Part shown: piece by piece, positions 18,931 through 27,838 of the stretch
Layout of the letters: every line of letters begins with the position of its first letter
Position numbering within the stretch: the stretch's first letter is position 1
Origin: Burkholderiales bacterium 68-10
GTDB lineage: Bacteria > Pseudomonadota > Gammaproteobacteria > Burkholderiales > Burkholderiaceae_C
Length of the DNA stretch: 54,330 nt
Reading direction: 5' to 3'
Assembly: GCA_001897615.1 (NCBI GenBank)
Contig: MKTG01000050.1
Location: 25,539-79,868, forward strand
Made by a program: the position numbers and the translations under genes
The notes under the pieces: generated by a model
What the model saw: only the letters and a program-made list of their open reading frames with translations
What the model was told of the DNA's origin: nothing
The model's database searches: none

Positions 18931-20829
18931 TCAAATGCTCTTCACTTCGGTGGATGGCGACAAGAGCTTAAAGATTTGCTCCACGTTGATCTTGACGGCG
19001 CTGTCCTTGAATCCGGCGTCGCGGAACACTACGCGCAGCGGCTTGTAGGTGGCCAGGTCCTTGACAAAGGCTTCGTCGATGCCGCCGTGCGCATCAAAGC
19101 AGGCGGCGAGCGCCGGGTTGCCATCCAAACTCGCGTCCACGAAGAACACCTCCTTGCCCTGGACGACCTTCTTCTCGATGGGCAGGGCGAGGTCAACGCC
19201 CCAGTCCAGCATCACCTGGAACAGCAGGTCTTCCGCCGTGCGGTCAGGCTTGATGTTGTCCACGAACAAGTCGAGATTGGCCTTGTCCAGTGCGTCGGGG
19301 GAGTAATACACGTCGGCCATGTTGGATGTGTCGATCTTGAGGACGCGAAAGCCGAGGTCGAGTGTCCTGGATTTATCACTTTCACTCAGTTCTTTGGCCA
19401 CATTGCGTATCCGTCTCTGCCCCATTTCAAAGATCGATGCCATGCCAAGCTCAGGCTTTGGAAGCGGCTCGGAAATCTGCACACCAATGAAACGTCGATT
19501 GCCACCGTCCTCGGCGTTTTGCTTCAGTACGGCATGGGCCGTGGTGGCGCTTCCACTAAAGAAGTCCAAAACAACATCGTCGCTGCTTGGGCTCGTCGCC
19601 AGTTGTAGGACTCGCTGCAATAGTTCAACTGGCTTTACTGAGTTGAGAACATTTTCTGTCTCTTCGAATGAAACGTATTTCAGCAAAGTCTTCTTCGCGT
19701 CCTGCGTGTGGCCCACTTCACTGTAAAACCAAAGGGTTTGCGGTGTTCTACCTTGCTTGACTTCAGTCAGAAATCGCTTAAGGCGGGGCATATTGTCGCC
19801 ATTAGCACCCCACCAAATTCGATTATCTGAATCCAGCTTTTTGAAGTTTTCTTCACTCACCCGCCAGTAACTTCCCTTCGGCGGCCCATCGATCACACGG
19901 CCGGAAGGGCACTTCACGGAATAGAGTCCCGCATCGTATCTGTTGCGTGCAGTGAGGTTATCGGATTGCCATACGCCACGAGGATCATTGTCAGGATTTT
20001 TATATCTAGCAATCATCTCATCGGTTTGTGGTAGAAGATTGGGTGTCCAACTCTCGCCATTCTTTGCATAAACCAAAACATAGTCGTGATCCTCCGAGAA
20101 CCATCGTGCGCTGTTCTTGGGAGAGAATACTTTCTGCCAGATGATCTGTGCAACAAAGTTCTCCTCGCCGAACACTTCGCTACATGCCTTGCGCAGATTA
20201 TCGACTTCATTGTCGTCAATTGAGATGAAGACGACACCGTCGTCTTTGAGCAAGTTCCTTGCAAGCCGAAGGCGCGCATAGATCATGCTCAACCAGTCCG
20301 AATGGAAGCGGCCATTGGCCTCCGTATTGGCGACCAAACGACCACCTTGCTCATCGACCTGGTTGGATTCAATCAGATAGCTTTCGGAGTCCTCGCTGAA
20401 GTCATCGTCGTAGATGAAGTCTCGGCCCGTATTGTATGGCGGGTCGATATAAATCAGCTTCACCTTGCCCAGATACGTTTCCTGCAGCAGCTTCAACGCA
20501 TCCAGGTTGTCGCCCTCGATGAACAGGTTCTTCGTGGTATCGAAGTCCACGCTTTCCTCGCGCACCGGGCGAAGTGTCTTGGCAATCGGCGCATTGGCCG
20601 TCAGCAGCGCCTCGCGCTTGCCCGGCCAGTTCAGGTGATACCGCTCCTGCGGCCCTTCCACGATAACGTCGGACAGCTCCTGCCGAAGCTGGTCGAAATC
20701 CACCGCCAGTTTCACACTGCCGTCTTCGCCCTTGGCTTCCGTCATGCAGCCGGGGAACATCTCGCGAATACGGGCGATGTTGTCTTCGGTCAGGTTGGGC
20801 GAGTGCATTTTCAATTTATTCATGGGCAA
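18931..20829 (-). CDS. mod: Type III DNA methyltransferase (Mod), beta-class N6-adenine/N4-cytosine
   Basis: [10 protein letters not shown] (motif IV) N-terminal to [13 protein letters not shown] (motif I); 10 nt upstream of res. Confidence 0.93.
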   Translation of the reverse strand: MPMNKLKMHSPNLTEDNIARIREMFPGCMTEAKGEDGSVKLAVDFDQLRQELSDVIVEGPQERYHLNWPGKREALLTANAPIAKTLRPVREESVDFDTTKNLFIEGDNLDALKLLQETYLGKVKLIYIDPPYNTGRDFIYDDDFSEDSESYLIESNQVDEQGGRLVANTEANGRFHSDWLSMIYARLRLARNLLKDDGVVFISIDDNEVDNLRKACSEVFGEENFVAQIIWQKVFSPKNSARWFSEDHDYVLVYAKNGESWTPNLLPQTDEMIARYKNPDNDPRGVWQSDNLTARNRYDAGLYSVKCPSGRVIDGPPKGSYWRVSEENFKKLDSDNRIWWGANGDNMPRLKRFLTEVKQGRTPQTLWFYSEVGHTQDAKKTLLKYVSFEETENVLNSVKPVELLQRVLQLATSPSSDDVVLDFFSGSATTAHAVLKQNAEDGGNRRFIGVQISEPLPKPELGMASIFEMGQRRIRNVAKELSESDKSRTLDLGFRVLKIDTSNMADVYYSPDALDKANLDLFVDNIKPDRTAEDLLFQVMLDWGVDLALPIEKKVVQGKEVFFVDASLDGNPALAACFDAHGGIDEAFVKDLATYKPLRVVFRDAGFKDSAVKINVEQIFKLLSPSTEVKSI

Positions 20830-20875
20830 TTTCCTAAAATATTTGCAGATTCAGCAGTATCAAAAAACTGCCCTA

Positions 20876-23074
20876 CTAAAACGGAATATCGTCATCTTCA
20901 GCTGCGGTATCAGCATCTTCCGCTTCAACCAACGGAGTCTGATTGGCTTCACCTGCACCGGTTTGTTGCCAATCAGTCGCGATCTCCTGCCAGTCCACAC
21001 TGCGTTCAATTTTCTGGCCGTGCTCACTTCCCTCCAGCCCTTCACCAGACCACACTGCCCAGAAGTCGGGATCATCTGATTTGGGGCGTTGATCCTTGGG
21101 CAAGCTATTCATCTGCACCAGGACGGGAAGCTCAGATGCCCATCCCAAAAGAATGGCGTTGCGAGAGGGTAACGACGGCAAGTCGCGCAGCAGGCCACGC
21201 AGGTTGTCCGGCACCAGCTTGTGAACCAGTTCCTGATCACGGTCGTTGCTGATGCGATGTAGTAGATAGCTATTGCACTGGGACAAGACGGTGGGCGACA
21301 GCTCGCTGGGGCGTTGCGAAGACAACACCAGACCCAAGCCGAACTTACGGCCCTCTCTGGCAATTTTCTCGAACACCTGGCAGCAGATGGCTGCGGAGTT
21401 CTGGTTCTCCGCATCATCGTGATAGCGCTTAATGAAGGTGTGCGCTTCTTCCATGACCAAGACGGTAGGCAAGATCTTACCCGCATTGAGCTTACGGTAG
21501 CGTTGCAACGATTCCAGCGTCATACGGGCGATAACGGCAGTAATGATATGAACCACTTCCGCGGGAACCAGCGAAAGGTCAATCACCGTCACGGAACCGT
21601 TTGAAGCTTGGTTGTTACCAAGATAGTCACTCAACCAGTTGTCAAGATTTATGCCGTCCGTGTTAGAGATGATTGAGCGCATCCGGGTGTCGGACAAGAG
21701 TGTGCGAATGCGGGATACCAAAAAATCAACAAACTGACTGGCGTTTTCTTGTTCCGCCAAAATTTCTAGGTGGTCTGGGAGCTGAGAACCATCAAAGGCT
21801 ATTGGCACGTCCTCATCTGGCCCATCGTGAAGCAGAATGCCTCCGACAGTTTCAACTGAGGATTCCAGTGCTGTGATGATTCCCTGAACGTGAGCTTCAT
21901 TAAAAGCACGATAATATTCAATCGTCTCGCCATTTTTAACAAAGCTGTGGTGTGCGGCTCCTAAAGCAGTATTGATTGCCTCTAAGGCTTCATCTAGCTT
22001 GTTATCTCCATGTATGGCTATCTTCCCTTGTAAATCTGTGGCAATTGCCTTCAGGCGGAAGCCAAACTTCGATTCATCGGTCTGGATATCACCTGAACGC
22101 AGATCCCGGCGTGTTGAAATTAATCGAGATGAAAGATAACGGCGTAGTGCGAGCTTCTCTTCTTCCGGCGAGGTAGTCGAAATGGCCCTTCCTGCTTTGA
22201 CATCTCGCAGCGCACGCCGAAGCAGCGGGCGTTGCATCTTTGCACTGGCTTGAGTAAATGCACTCCATTCGGCGCTGTTCCAGAACCATAAGGGCACCTG
22301 GAGTTGCTCAATATCTTCAGAGTTTTCAGGTGGATCGACCGCAAACACCCGTACCTTTCCCATGCCTTTGAAGGTATTCGCGTATTCGCCATTGGGGTCA
22401 AGCACAATGAAACGGGCATTTGGGTCGGCTCCGTTGCGTGCCTTTCTGGCCGCATCCATCGACCAGCGAACCAAGCCAGCAACCGAACACGATTTGCCGC
22501 TGCCCGTATTGCCCAGGACAGCTAAATGACGACCGAAGAGACGATCAGGGTCGATCTTCACCTCTGCATTGGCCGCCAAAGGACTGACGCCGATTTTGAC
22601 GCGGCGATTCTCTCCCGACTCGACGATGGCGCGCAGCTGATCTTGCGTTGGCAGTAGCACCTGGTCACCCACCGAGGGGTAAGCCTGTACGCCGCGCTTA
22701 AACTCGTAGTGATCCTTGTCGCTGTCGCCGCCTGTGTAAGACAGAATCCCCAGCGGGTTCAGGCTCATCTTGCGCAGTGGATACGGCAGATCCACCAGAC
22801 CAAAGTCCTGCATTCCCTTACGCTTGGGGTATTGCGAACGCTCGACCGTGATCCATTCCACCTGTGCGACCAAGTAACCTTGCTCACCAGGTGCGAGCAC
22901 ATAACCATTGATGCGGGGGAATGGGCGCGGCGTGCCAGTATTGAGGGAAACACTGCCTGGCGCTTCTATGTCCAGCAAGACCTTGATCTCATCGGGCGAG
23001 ACGAAATCAATCGTACCTATGCGCAGAGCGTCAGCATGCGCCAGTGGAGACAGGCTCATAGCTGGTCGCTCCAA
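20876..23074 (-). CDS. HerA-like ATPase/translocase (DUF87)
   Basis: 732 aa; GNTGSGKSCSVAGL Walker A; VLVMEEAHTFIKRYHDDAENQN; GLGLVLSSQRPSELSPTVLSQCN. Confidence 0.88.
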   Translation of the reverse strand: MERPAMSLSPLAHADALRIGTIDFVSPDEIKVLLDIEAPGSVSLNTGTPRPFPRINGYVLAPGEQGYLVAQVEWITVERSQYPKRKGMQDFGLVDLPYPLRKMSLNPLGILSYTGGDSDKDHYEFKRGVQAYPSVGDQVLLPTQDQLRAIVESGENRRVKIGVSPLAANAEVKIDPDRLFGRHLAVLGNTGSGKSCSVAGLVRWSMDAARKARNGADPNARFIVLDPNGEYANTFKGMGKVRVFAVDPPENSEDIEQLQVPLWFWNSAEWSAFTQASAKMQRPLLRRALRDVKAGRAISTTSPEEEKLALRRYLSSRLISTRRDLRSGDIQTDESKFGFRLKAIATDLQGKIAIHGDNKLDEALEAINTALGAAHHSFVKNGETIEYYRAFNEAHVQGIITALESSVETVGGILLHDGPDEDVPIAFDGSQLPDHLEILAEQENASQFVDFLVSRIRTLLSDTRMRSIISNTDGINLDNWLSDYLGNNQASNGSVTVIDLSLVPAEVVHIITAVIARMTLESLQRYRKLNAGKILPTVLVMEEAHTFIKRYHDDAENQNSAAICCQVFEKIAREGRKFGLGLVLSSQRPSELSPTVLSQCNSYLLHRISNDRDQELVHKLVPDNLRGLLRDLPSLPSRNAILLGWASELPVLVQMNSLPKDQRPKSDDPDFWAVWSGEGLEGSEHGQKIERSVDWQEIATDWQQTGAGEANQTPLVEAEDADTAAEDDDIPF

Positions 23075-23642
23075 TCTTCAGCGGCTTGTCCCTGGGGCTT
23101 GGGAGCACTTTGCTGAGTGGCAAAGCGCTGCTTGAGAAGTTCGCTCATGCGGAACGTCGTCTTGTCAATCGCAGCCTTGGGCAGGAAGTTTGCCGTTAAT
23201 GTCGTCAAGTCAGCCAGTGCTGGACCAATCAGTAAACTAATTTGCGATGGTCGGCCGATCTCTTCATAGGTTTTCATGATGCGGTCAAGCGGATCATCGC
23301 GCGAAATCACAACCAAGTGCGTAGACGGGATGGTGAGCATGTCACGGATCACCCGGTTGATATGCTCGTCACCAAAGCTATAGCCGTATGTAACTAGGGT
23401 GCTATTCGGTCGGCACACTGCGGCTGCCAAGTCTCGGAACAACTCCACATAGGGATAGTCTGCAGTTTCCCTGTCCTTGGCGGCGTTGGGGTAGATCATC
23501 AGCCTGTGGGCCGTTGCCCCGCCCAAGCCCGGAGCCTGCAAATACGGCTCAACTGTGTCGGCTCCAAAAGGCAGGCCGATTCGGCGAATATCCTTGCCGG
23601 TCTGCACCCAATCCACAGAACCATGCAGCTTGGTGTCAGCGA

Positions 23643-23804
23643 CCGGCATATACCGGCCACCCCGGAGTCGGCATAAACCGGCCAGAGCCCGACCGGCGGC
23701 GCGCAGTCGGAGTCGGCATATACCGGCCAGCGCGTAGTCGGCATATATCGGCCAGGCCGTAGCCGGCGTAATCCGGCCACGGCGCAGCCGGCATATACCG
23801 GCCA
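23643..23804. repeat. Six-copy IS21 left-end repeat array (CCGGCATATACCGGCCA consensus)
   Basis: Copies start at 23643, 23668, 23713, 23738, 23763, 23788; two inverted copies at the right end (26287-26303, 26311-26327). Confidence 0.85.
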
Positions 23805-23900
23805 GCGGCGCCGTCGCGAGCGTCTCGAGATCTCTGACCCGATCGCTACCCTGCGAGCTTTTTGCTCGAGGGGGTCGCGGTGGGTCGCAGGAGGATCGAG

Positions 23901-25430
23901 ATGTTCCAGTACCGTCAGGTTCTCGTGCGCTTGCGCGCCGGGGACACCACGCGCGAGATCGCCCGCTCCGGTCTCATGGGGCGCGACAAGGCCGGCGAGC
24001 TGCGCACCCTGGCCCTGAGCCGCGGCTGGCTCGACGCCGGCGCCGAGCTGCCGGACGATCAGGCGATCGCCGCCGCGCTCAAGCCCGCCCGACGCGCCTC
24101 GTCCACCGTCTCGGCCGTCGAGCCCTTTCGCGAGGTCGTGCTGCGCTGGGTCCAGGCCGGCGTGCAGAGCCGGGCCATCCACGCCGCGCTGCGCCGCGAG
24201 CACGGCTTTTCCGGCAGCTACTCGGCTGTGGTGCGGATGGCGCGCTCGCTGCGCGCCGCACAGCCACCCGAGGTCACGGTGCGGCTGAGCTTCGCGCCGG
24301 CCGAGGCCGCGCAGGTCGACTTCGGCGCCGGACCGGTGCTCATGCACCCGGACGGCAAGCCGCGGCGCACCTGGGCGTTCGTCATGACGCTGTGCCACAG
24401 CCGCCATCAGTACGTCGAGTTCGTCTGGGACCAGAGCTCGGCCACCTGGCTGGGCTGCCACCGCCGCGCCTTCGAATGGTTCGACGGCGTGCCCGAGCGC
24501 GTCATCGTCGACAACGCCAAGTGCGCCATCGTCAAGGCCTGCCGGCACGATCCGCTCGTGCAGCGCGCCTACGCCGAGTGTGCAGAGGGCTACGGGTTCC
24601 GTATCGAGGCCTGCCCGCCGCATGACCCGCAGAAGAAGGGCATCGTCGAGTCCGGCGTCAAGTACCTCAAGGGCAACTTCCTGCCCACGCGCAGCTTCCG
24701 CGATCTCGCTGACCTGAACCGCCAGGCGCGCGACTGGGTCCTGCTCGAAGCCGGCGAGCGCATCCACGGCACCACGCGCGAGAAGCCGCTGACGCTCTTC
24801 GCGCTCGAGCGCCCGCTGATGCGCCGGCTGCCGCCCGTGGCGCCGGACCTGGGCACCTGGCACAGCGTGGTCGTGCACCGCGACTGCCACGTCCAGTTCG
24901 CCCGCGCCTACTACTCGGCCCCGTTCGCCCTGGCCGGCAAGACCCTGTGGCTGCGCGCCACCGACGCCGCCGTCGCCCTGTACCAGGACTACCGCCACCT
25001 CTACACGCACCTGCGCGCACGGCGCCCCGGCGAGCGCATGACCAATGCCGACCACCTGCCGCCGGACGCCCGTGCCTTCTACCGCCACGACCGGCGCTGG
25101 TGCCATGAGCGGGCGCTGGCCATCGGCCCGCACTGTGCCCAACTGATCGACCACCTGCTCTCGGATCGCATCGCCGAGCGGCTTCGCGCCGCCCAGTCCG
25201 TGATCGCGCTGGCCCAGCGCTACGGCGCCCAGCGCGTGGAAGCCGCATGCCAGCGCGCCATCGCGCACGACAGCCCGTACTACGTCACCGTCAAGACGAT
25301 GCTGGCCACTGGCGCCGATCTCGCGCCGATCGCCTCGGTCGAGACGCCCGGAGGCTACCAGCGCACCCGGTTCACCCGCAGCGCCGCCGATCTGTTCTCC
25401 AACGCCCCCGCCACCCCCACCCTTCAGTAA
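23901..25430 (+). CDS. istA: IS21 family transposase IstA
   Basis: DDE integrase core (AAQVDFGAGPV, IVDNAKCAIV, KKGIVESGVKYLKGNF). Confidence 0.93.
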   Translation: MFQYRQVLVRLRAGDTTREIARSGLMGRDKAGELRTLALSRGWLDAGAELPDDQAIAAALKPARRASSTVSAVEPFREVVLRWVQAGVQSRAIHAALRREHGFSGSYSAVVRMARSLRAAQPPEVTVRLSFAPAEAAQVDFGAGPVLMHPDGKPRRTWAFVMTLCHSRHQYVEFVWDQSSATWLGCHRRAFEWFDGVPERVIVDNAKCAIVKACRHDPLVQRAYAECAEGYGFRIEACPPHDPQKKGIVESGVKYLKGNFLPTRSFRDLADLNRQARDWVLLEAGERIHGTTREKPLTLFALERPLMRRLPPVAPDLGTWHSVVVHRDCHVQFARAYYSAPFALAGKTLWLRATDAAVALYQDYRHLYTHLRARRPGERMTNADHLPPDARAFYRHDRRWCHERALAIGPHCAQLIDHLLSDRIAERLRAAQSVIALAQRYGAQRVEAACQRAIAHDSPYYVTVKTMLATGADLAPIASVETPGGYQRTRFTRSAADLFSNAPATPTLQ

Positions 25431-25445
25431 CAGGAGCCATCGTCC

Positions 25446-26240
25446 ATGACCACCTTCAACCCCATGCCCGAACTCGCCCCGCAGCTCAAGCAGCTTCGCC
25501 TGTCCGGCATCCTCGATTCCCTCGAGTCGCGAAACCGCCAGGCCATCGAGGGCAAGCTCGCCTACACCGAGTTCCTTGCCATGCTCATCGGCGACGAAGT
25601 CGCACGGCGCGAGAACAAGAAGTTCGACATGCGCCTGCGCCGCGCGCAGTTCCGCACCACCAAGACCCTGGAGCAGTTCGACTTCGAGCGCGTGCCCACC
25701 CTGAACCGCGCGCTGCTCCAGGACCTGGCCGCCGGCCGCTACATCCACGAGAACGCGCCCGTGCTCATCGTGGGGCCCAGCGGGGTCGGCAAGAGCCACC
25801 TGGCCCAGGCGCTGGGCCACTGCGCGGTGCGCCAGGGCGTGGACGTCACCTTCACCACCTGCACCGCGCTCACCCAGTCGCTCAACGCCGCACGCGCCAC
25901 CGGCATCTACGATCGAAAGATCGGCGCGCTCGCGCGCGTCGGGCTGCTGATCATCGACGACTTCGGCCTCAAGCCGCTGCGCGCACCCGCCGACGAGGAT
26001 CTCCATGACCTGATCGCCGAGCGCTACGAGCGCGCTCCCACCCTCGTCACCAGCAACCTCGACTTCGAGGAATGGGACCAGGCCTTCGCCACCAACCGCC
26101 TGCTGGCCAGCGCCACGATCGACCGGCTGCGCCATAACGCCTACTGCCTCGAACTCGACGGCCGCTCGTACCGCGACCCGAAGGTCGCTCCGGCACCGAA
26201 AAAGGCCGCCGATCGCGCCCCGAAAACTGCGGCAAAATGA
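25446..26240 (+). CDS. istB: IS21 family helper ATPase IstB
   Basis: GPSGVGKSHLAQALGH Walker A, LLIIDDFGLKPL Walker B. Confidence 0.95.
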   Translation: MTTFNPMPELAPQLKQLRLSGILDSLESRNRQAIEGKLAYTEFLAMLIGDEVARRENKKFDMRLRRAQFRTTKTLEQFDFERVPTLNRALLQDLAAGRYIHENAPVLIVGPSGVGKSHLAQALGHCAVRQGVDVTFTTCTALTQSLNAARATGIYDRKIGALARVGLLIIDDFGLKPLRAPADEDLHDLIAERYERAPTLVTSNLDFEEWDQAFATNRLLASATIDRLRHNAYCLELDGRSYRDPKVAPAPKKAADRAPKTAAK

Positions 26241-27175
26241 CCCACTGAACCAACCCTCTCGGGACGCTTCACGGCAACCGCCACACTGGCCGGTATATGC
26301 CGACTCCCACTGGCCGATTTATGCCGGCTGCTGACACTTGGTGAAGCGAGCGACACCCTCCAGATACCGGGGTTCGCCACGGATACCCGGTGGGTTGTAG
26401 TGCATATCCAGATCAAGCCTAGAGGAACGGAAAATGGGCATTAGGTTGCCAAGAAAGCGATCCAGAAGATGCACGCCAGCCAGTTCCGCTCCAGCTTCAA
26501 TCAGCCTGTCGTAATTGGTCGTAAAAATGCTCAAGCGGTCGCGTGTTCCAATCCGACTTGCGAAGCTCATCAGAAACGTGACCAGTGTGTTGAAGGCTTG
26601 TTCACGTTGGTCGTCCGGAGCGACGGCAATCCCGGCTTCGCTCTTCAGAATGGACTCGGCGAACGTCTGCATTCCCGCTTCGAGTTCCCCGCGTAAGGTG
26701 GCTGCCTGGGCATCTTGAAGTATCTCCATACCACGCAACAGCTCATTTGCCACCCGCAGTTGATCCTCAACGTTGCCCTTTTTCCTTCCAGCCTGGCTTG
26801 CAGACGCTTCGGCTGCTGTGTTGATATTGTCTTGCTGAGTGGTAAGTGGAAGCGCTCCCATACCGGCTGCACCTTTCCCGGCAGCCAAGTAATGCACTGC
26901 ATGAGTGAGGCCCGACCCTGCCAACAGAGACAGGTGCTCAGACTGAAAGAGTGATGTCAGCCACGGCTCGATGTGTTCCCGCAGTTCCTTCTGGCTGAAC
27001 CCTTCCGAACTAACCCAAGATGCTTCACTGCCCTCCTGGAGTTTGAATTTCTTGTTCTCCGATTCGGCAAAGTACAGCGGTTTATCGTCATTTCTGACCT
27101 TGACGATGTTGGGGTAAAGCTCTTCTAAGCTTGTCTGTTTGCTAGTGTTCGGCATGACTTCAGGCTCCTCATTTT

Positions 27176-27838
27176 TTATCGGATCAATGCTGCATGGTCG
27201 TTCTTCAACTGCCGCAATTGAGCATTGATCTCCACCTTGCGATTGAACTGCTTTTCCTTGGCCAGCCGCGCCGTGATCCTGTCCAGCTCACGCTGCTTGG
27301 CTTGTGCTTGTTCGACGCGCGCCACCAGCTCGGCCAGTGTTTCCAGTGGCCGCGCCGACAGAGGGATCAAGCGGTGCAACAGTTGCTCGTACAGCCCGCC
27401 CAGATGCAGAGCTACGGGCATCGCGGTGCGTTCGCCATCCATTGGCAGCCAGTCCGATGCAAAGTAGCTGGAGAGCCCCCAACGGCTGGCGTCGCCTTCG
27501 TTCGGACGCTTGTAGGCGGCAGTCACCTGCGTTCGGCCATCGAAAGTCAGCTCGAACACGATAGGAAACGGGATAGCCCCGTCGATACAGCGCAGCACAT
27601 CGGCGTGCAGTTCCGGCGTTTTGAGCTGGATGCTGAAGATCTGGATTTCGGGTACGCCGGGGCGCGCCGGCAGATGCAGCGTCTCCGGTGCCAGCTTGTA
27701 CTGCCAGACGATCTGTTCCACCTGTTTGACGAACAGGTCTTTGAGTCGGGTGTTGGCTCCGCTGTATTCGTAGATCTTGTTCTTGGGCAGAACACGCCCG
27801 AAGGCGGCCTGCTTGGGGTAGGCGATCAGCGCGCTCAT
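27176..27838 (-). CDS. DUF4391 domain-containing protein
   Basis: 220 aa; characteristic RVLPKNKIYEYSGANTRLKDLFVKQVEQIVWQYKLAPETLHLPA; 4-nt overlap with the helicase. Confidence 0.8.
   Translation of the reverse strand: MSALIAYPKQAAFGRVLPKNKIYEYSGANTRLKDLFVKQVEQIVWQYKLAPETLHLPARPGVPEIQIFSIQLKTPELHADVLRCIDGAIPFPIVFELTFDGRTQVTAAYKRPNEGDASRWGLSSYFASDWLPMDGERTAMPVALHLGGLYEQLLHRLIPLSARPLETLAELVARVEQAQAKQRELDRITARLAKEKQFNRKVEINAQLRQLKNDHAALIR

Larger units (their letters stand above)
23634..26336 (+). mobile_element. IS21-family insertion sequence (2703 bp)
   Basis: Terminal IRs TGTCAGCGACCGGCATATACCGGCCA / TGTCAGCAGCCGGCATAAATCGGCCA; 5-bp TSD CTTGG at 23629-23633 and 26337-26341; IstA+IstB genes. 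Confidence 0.93.
23056..27155 (-). pseudogene. SIR2-family NADase-like defence protein gene, interrupted by the IS21-like element (parts 27155-26337 and 23628-23056)
   Basis: N part contains LLAGSGLT and FTTNYDRLIEAG; C part begins KLHGSVDW and contains VTYGYSFGDEHINRVI. 819 + 573 nt rejoin in frame to a 463-aa ORF. Stop overlaps the HerA start by 19 nt. Confidence 0.9.

Noticed and set aside
17472-18971. 499-aa plus-strand ORF antisense to res
   Set aside because: Res has all helicase motifs on the minus strand; the plus frame is a codon-bias shadow.
23499-26135. 878-aa minus-strand ORF across the IS21 element
   Set aside because: Antisense to clear istA/istB; low-complexity composition; typical high-GC shadow ORF.
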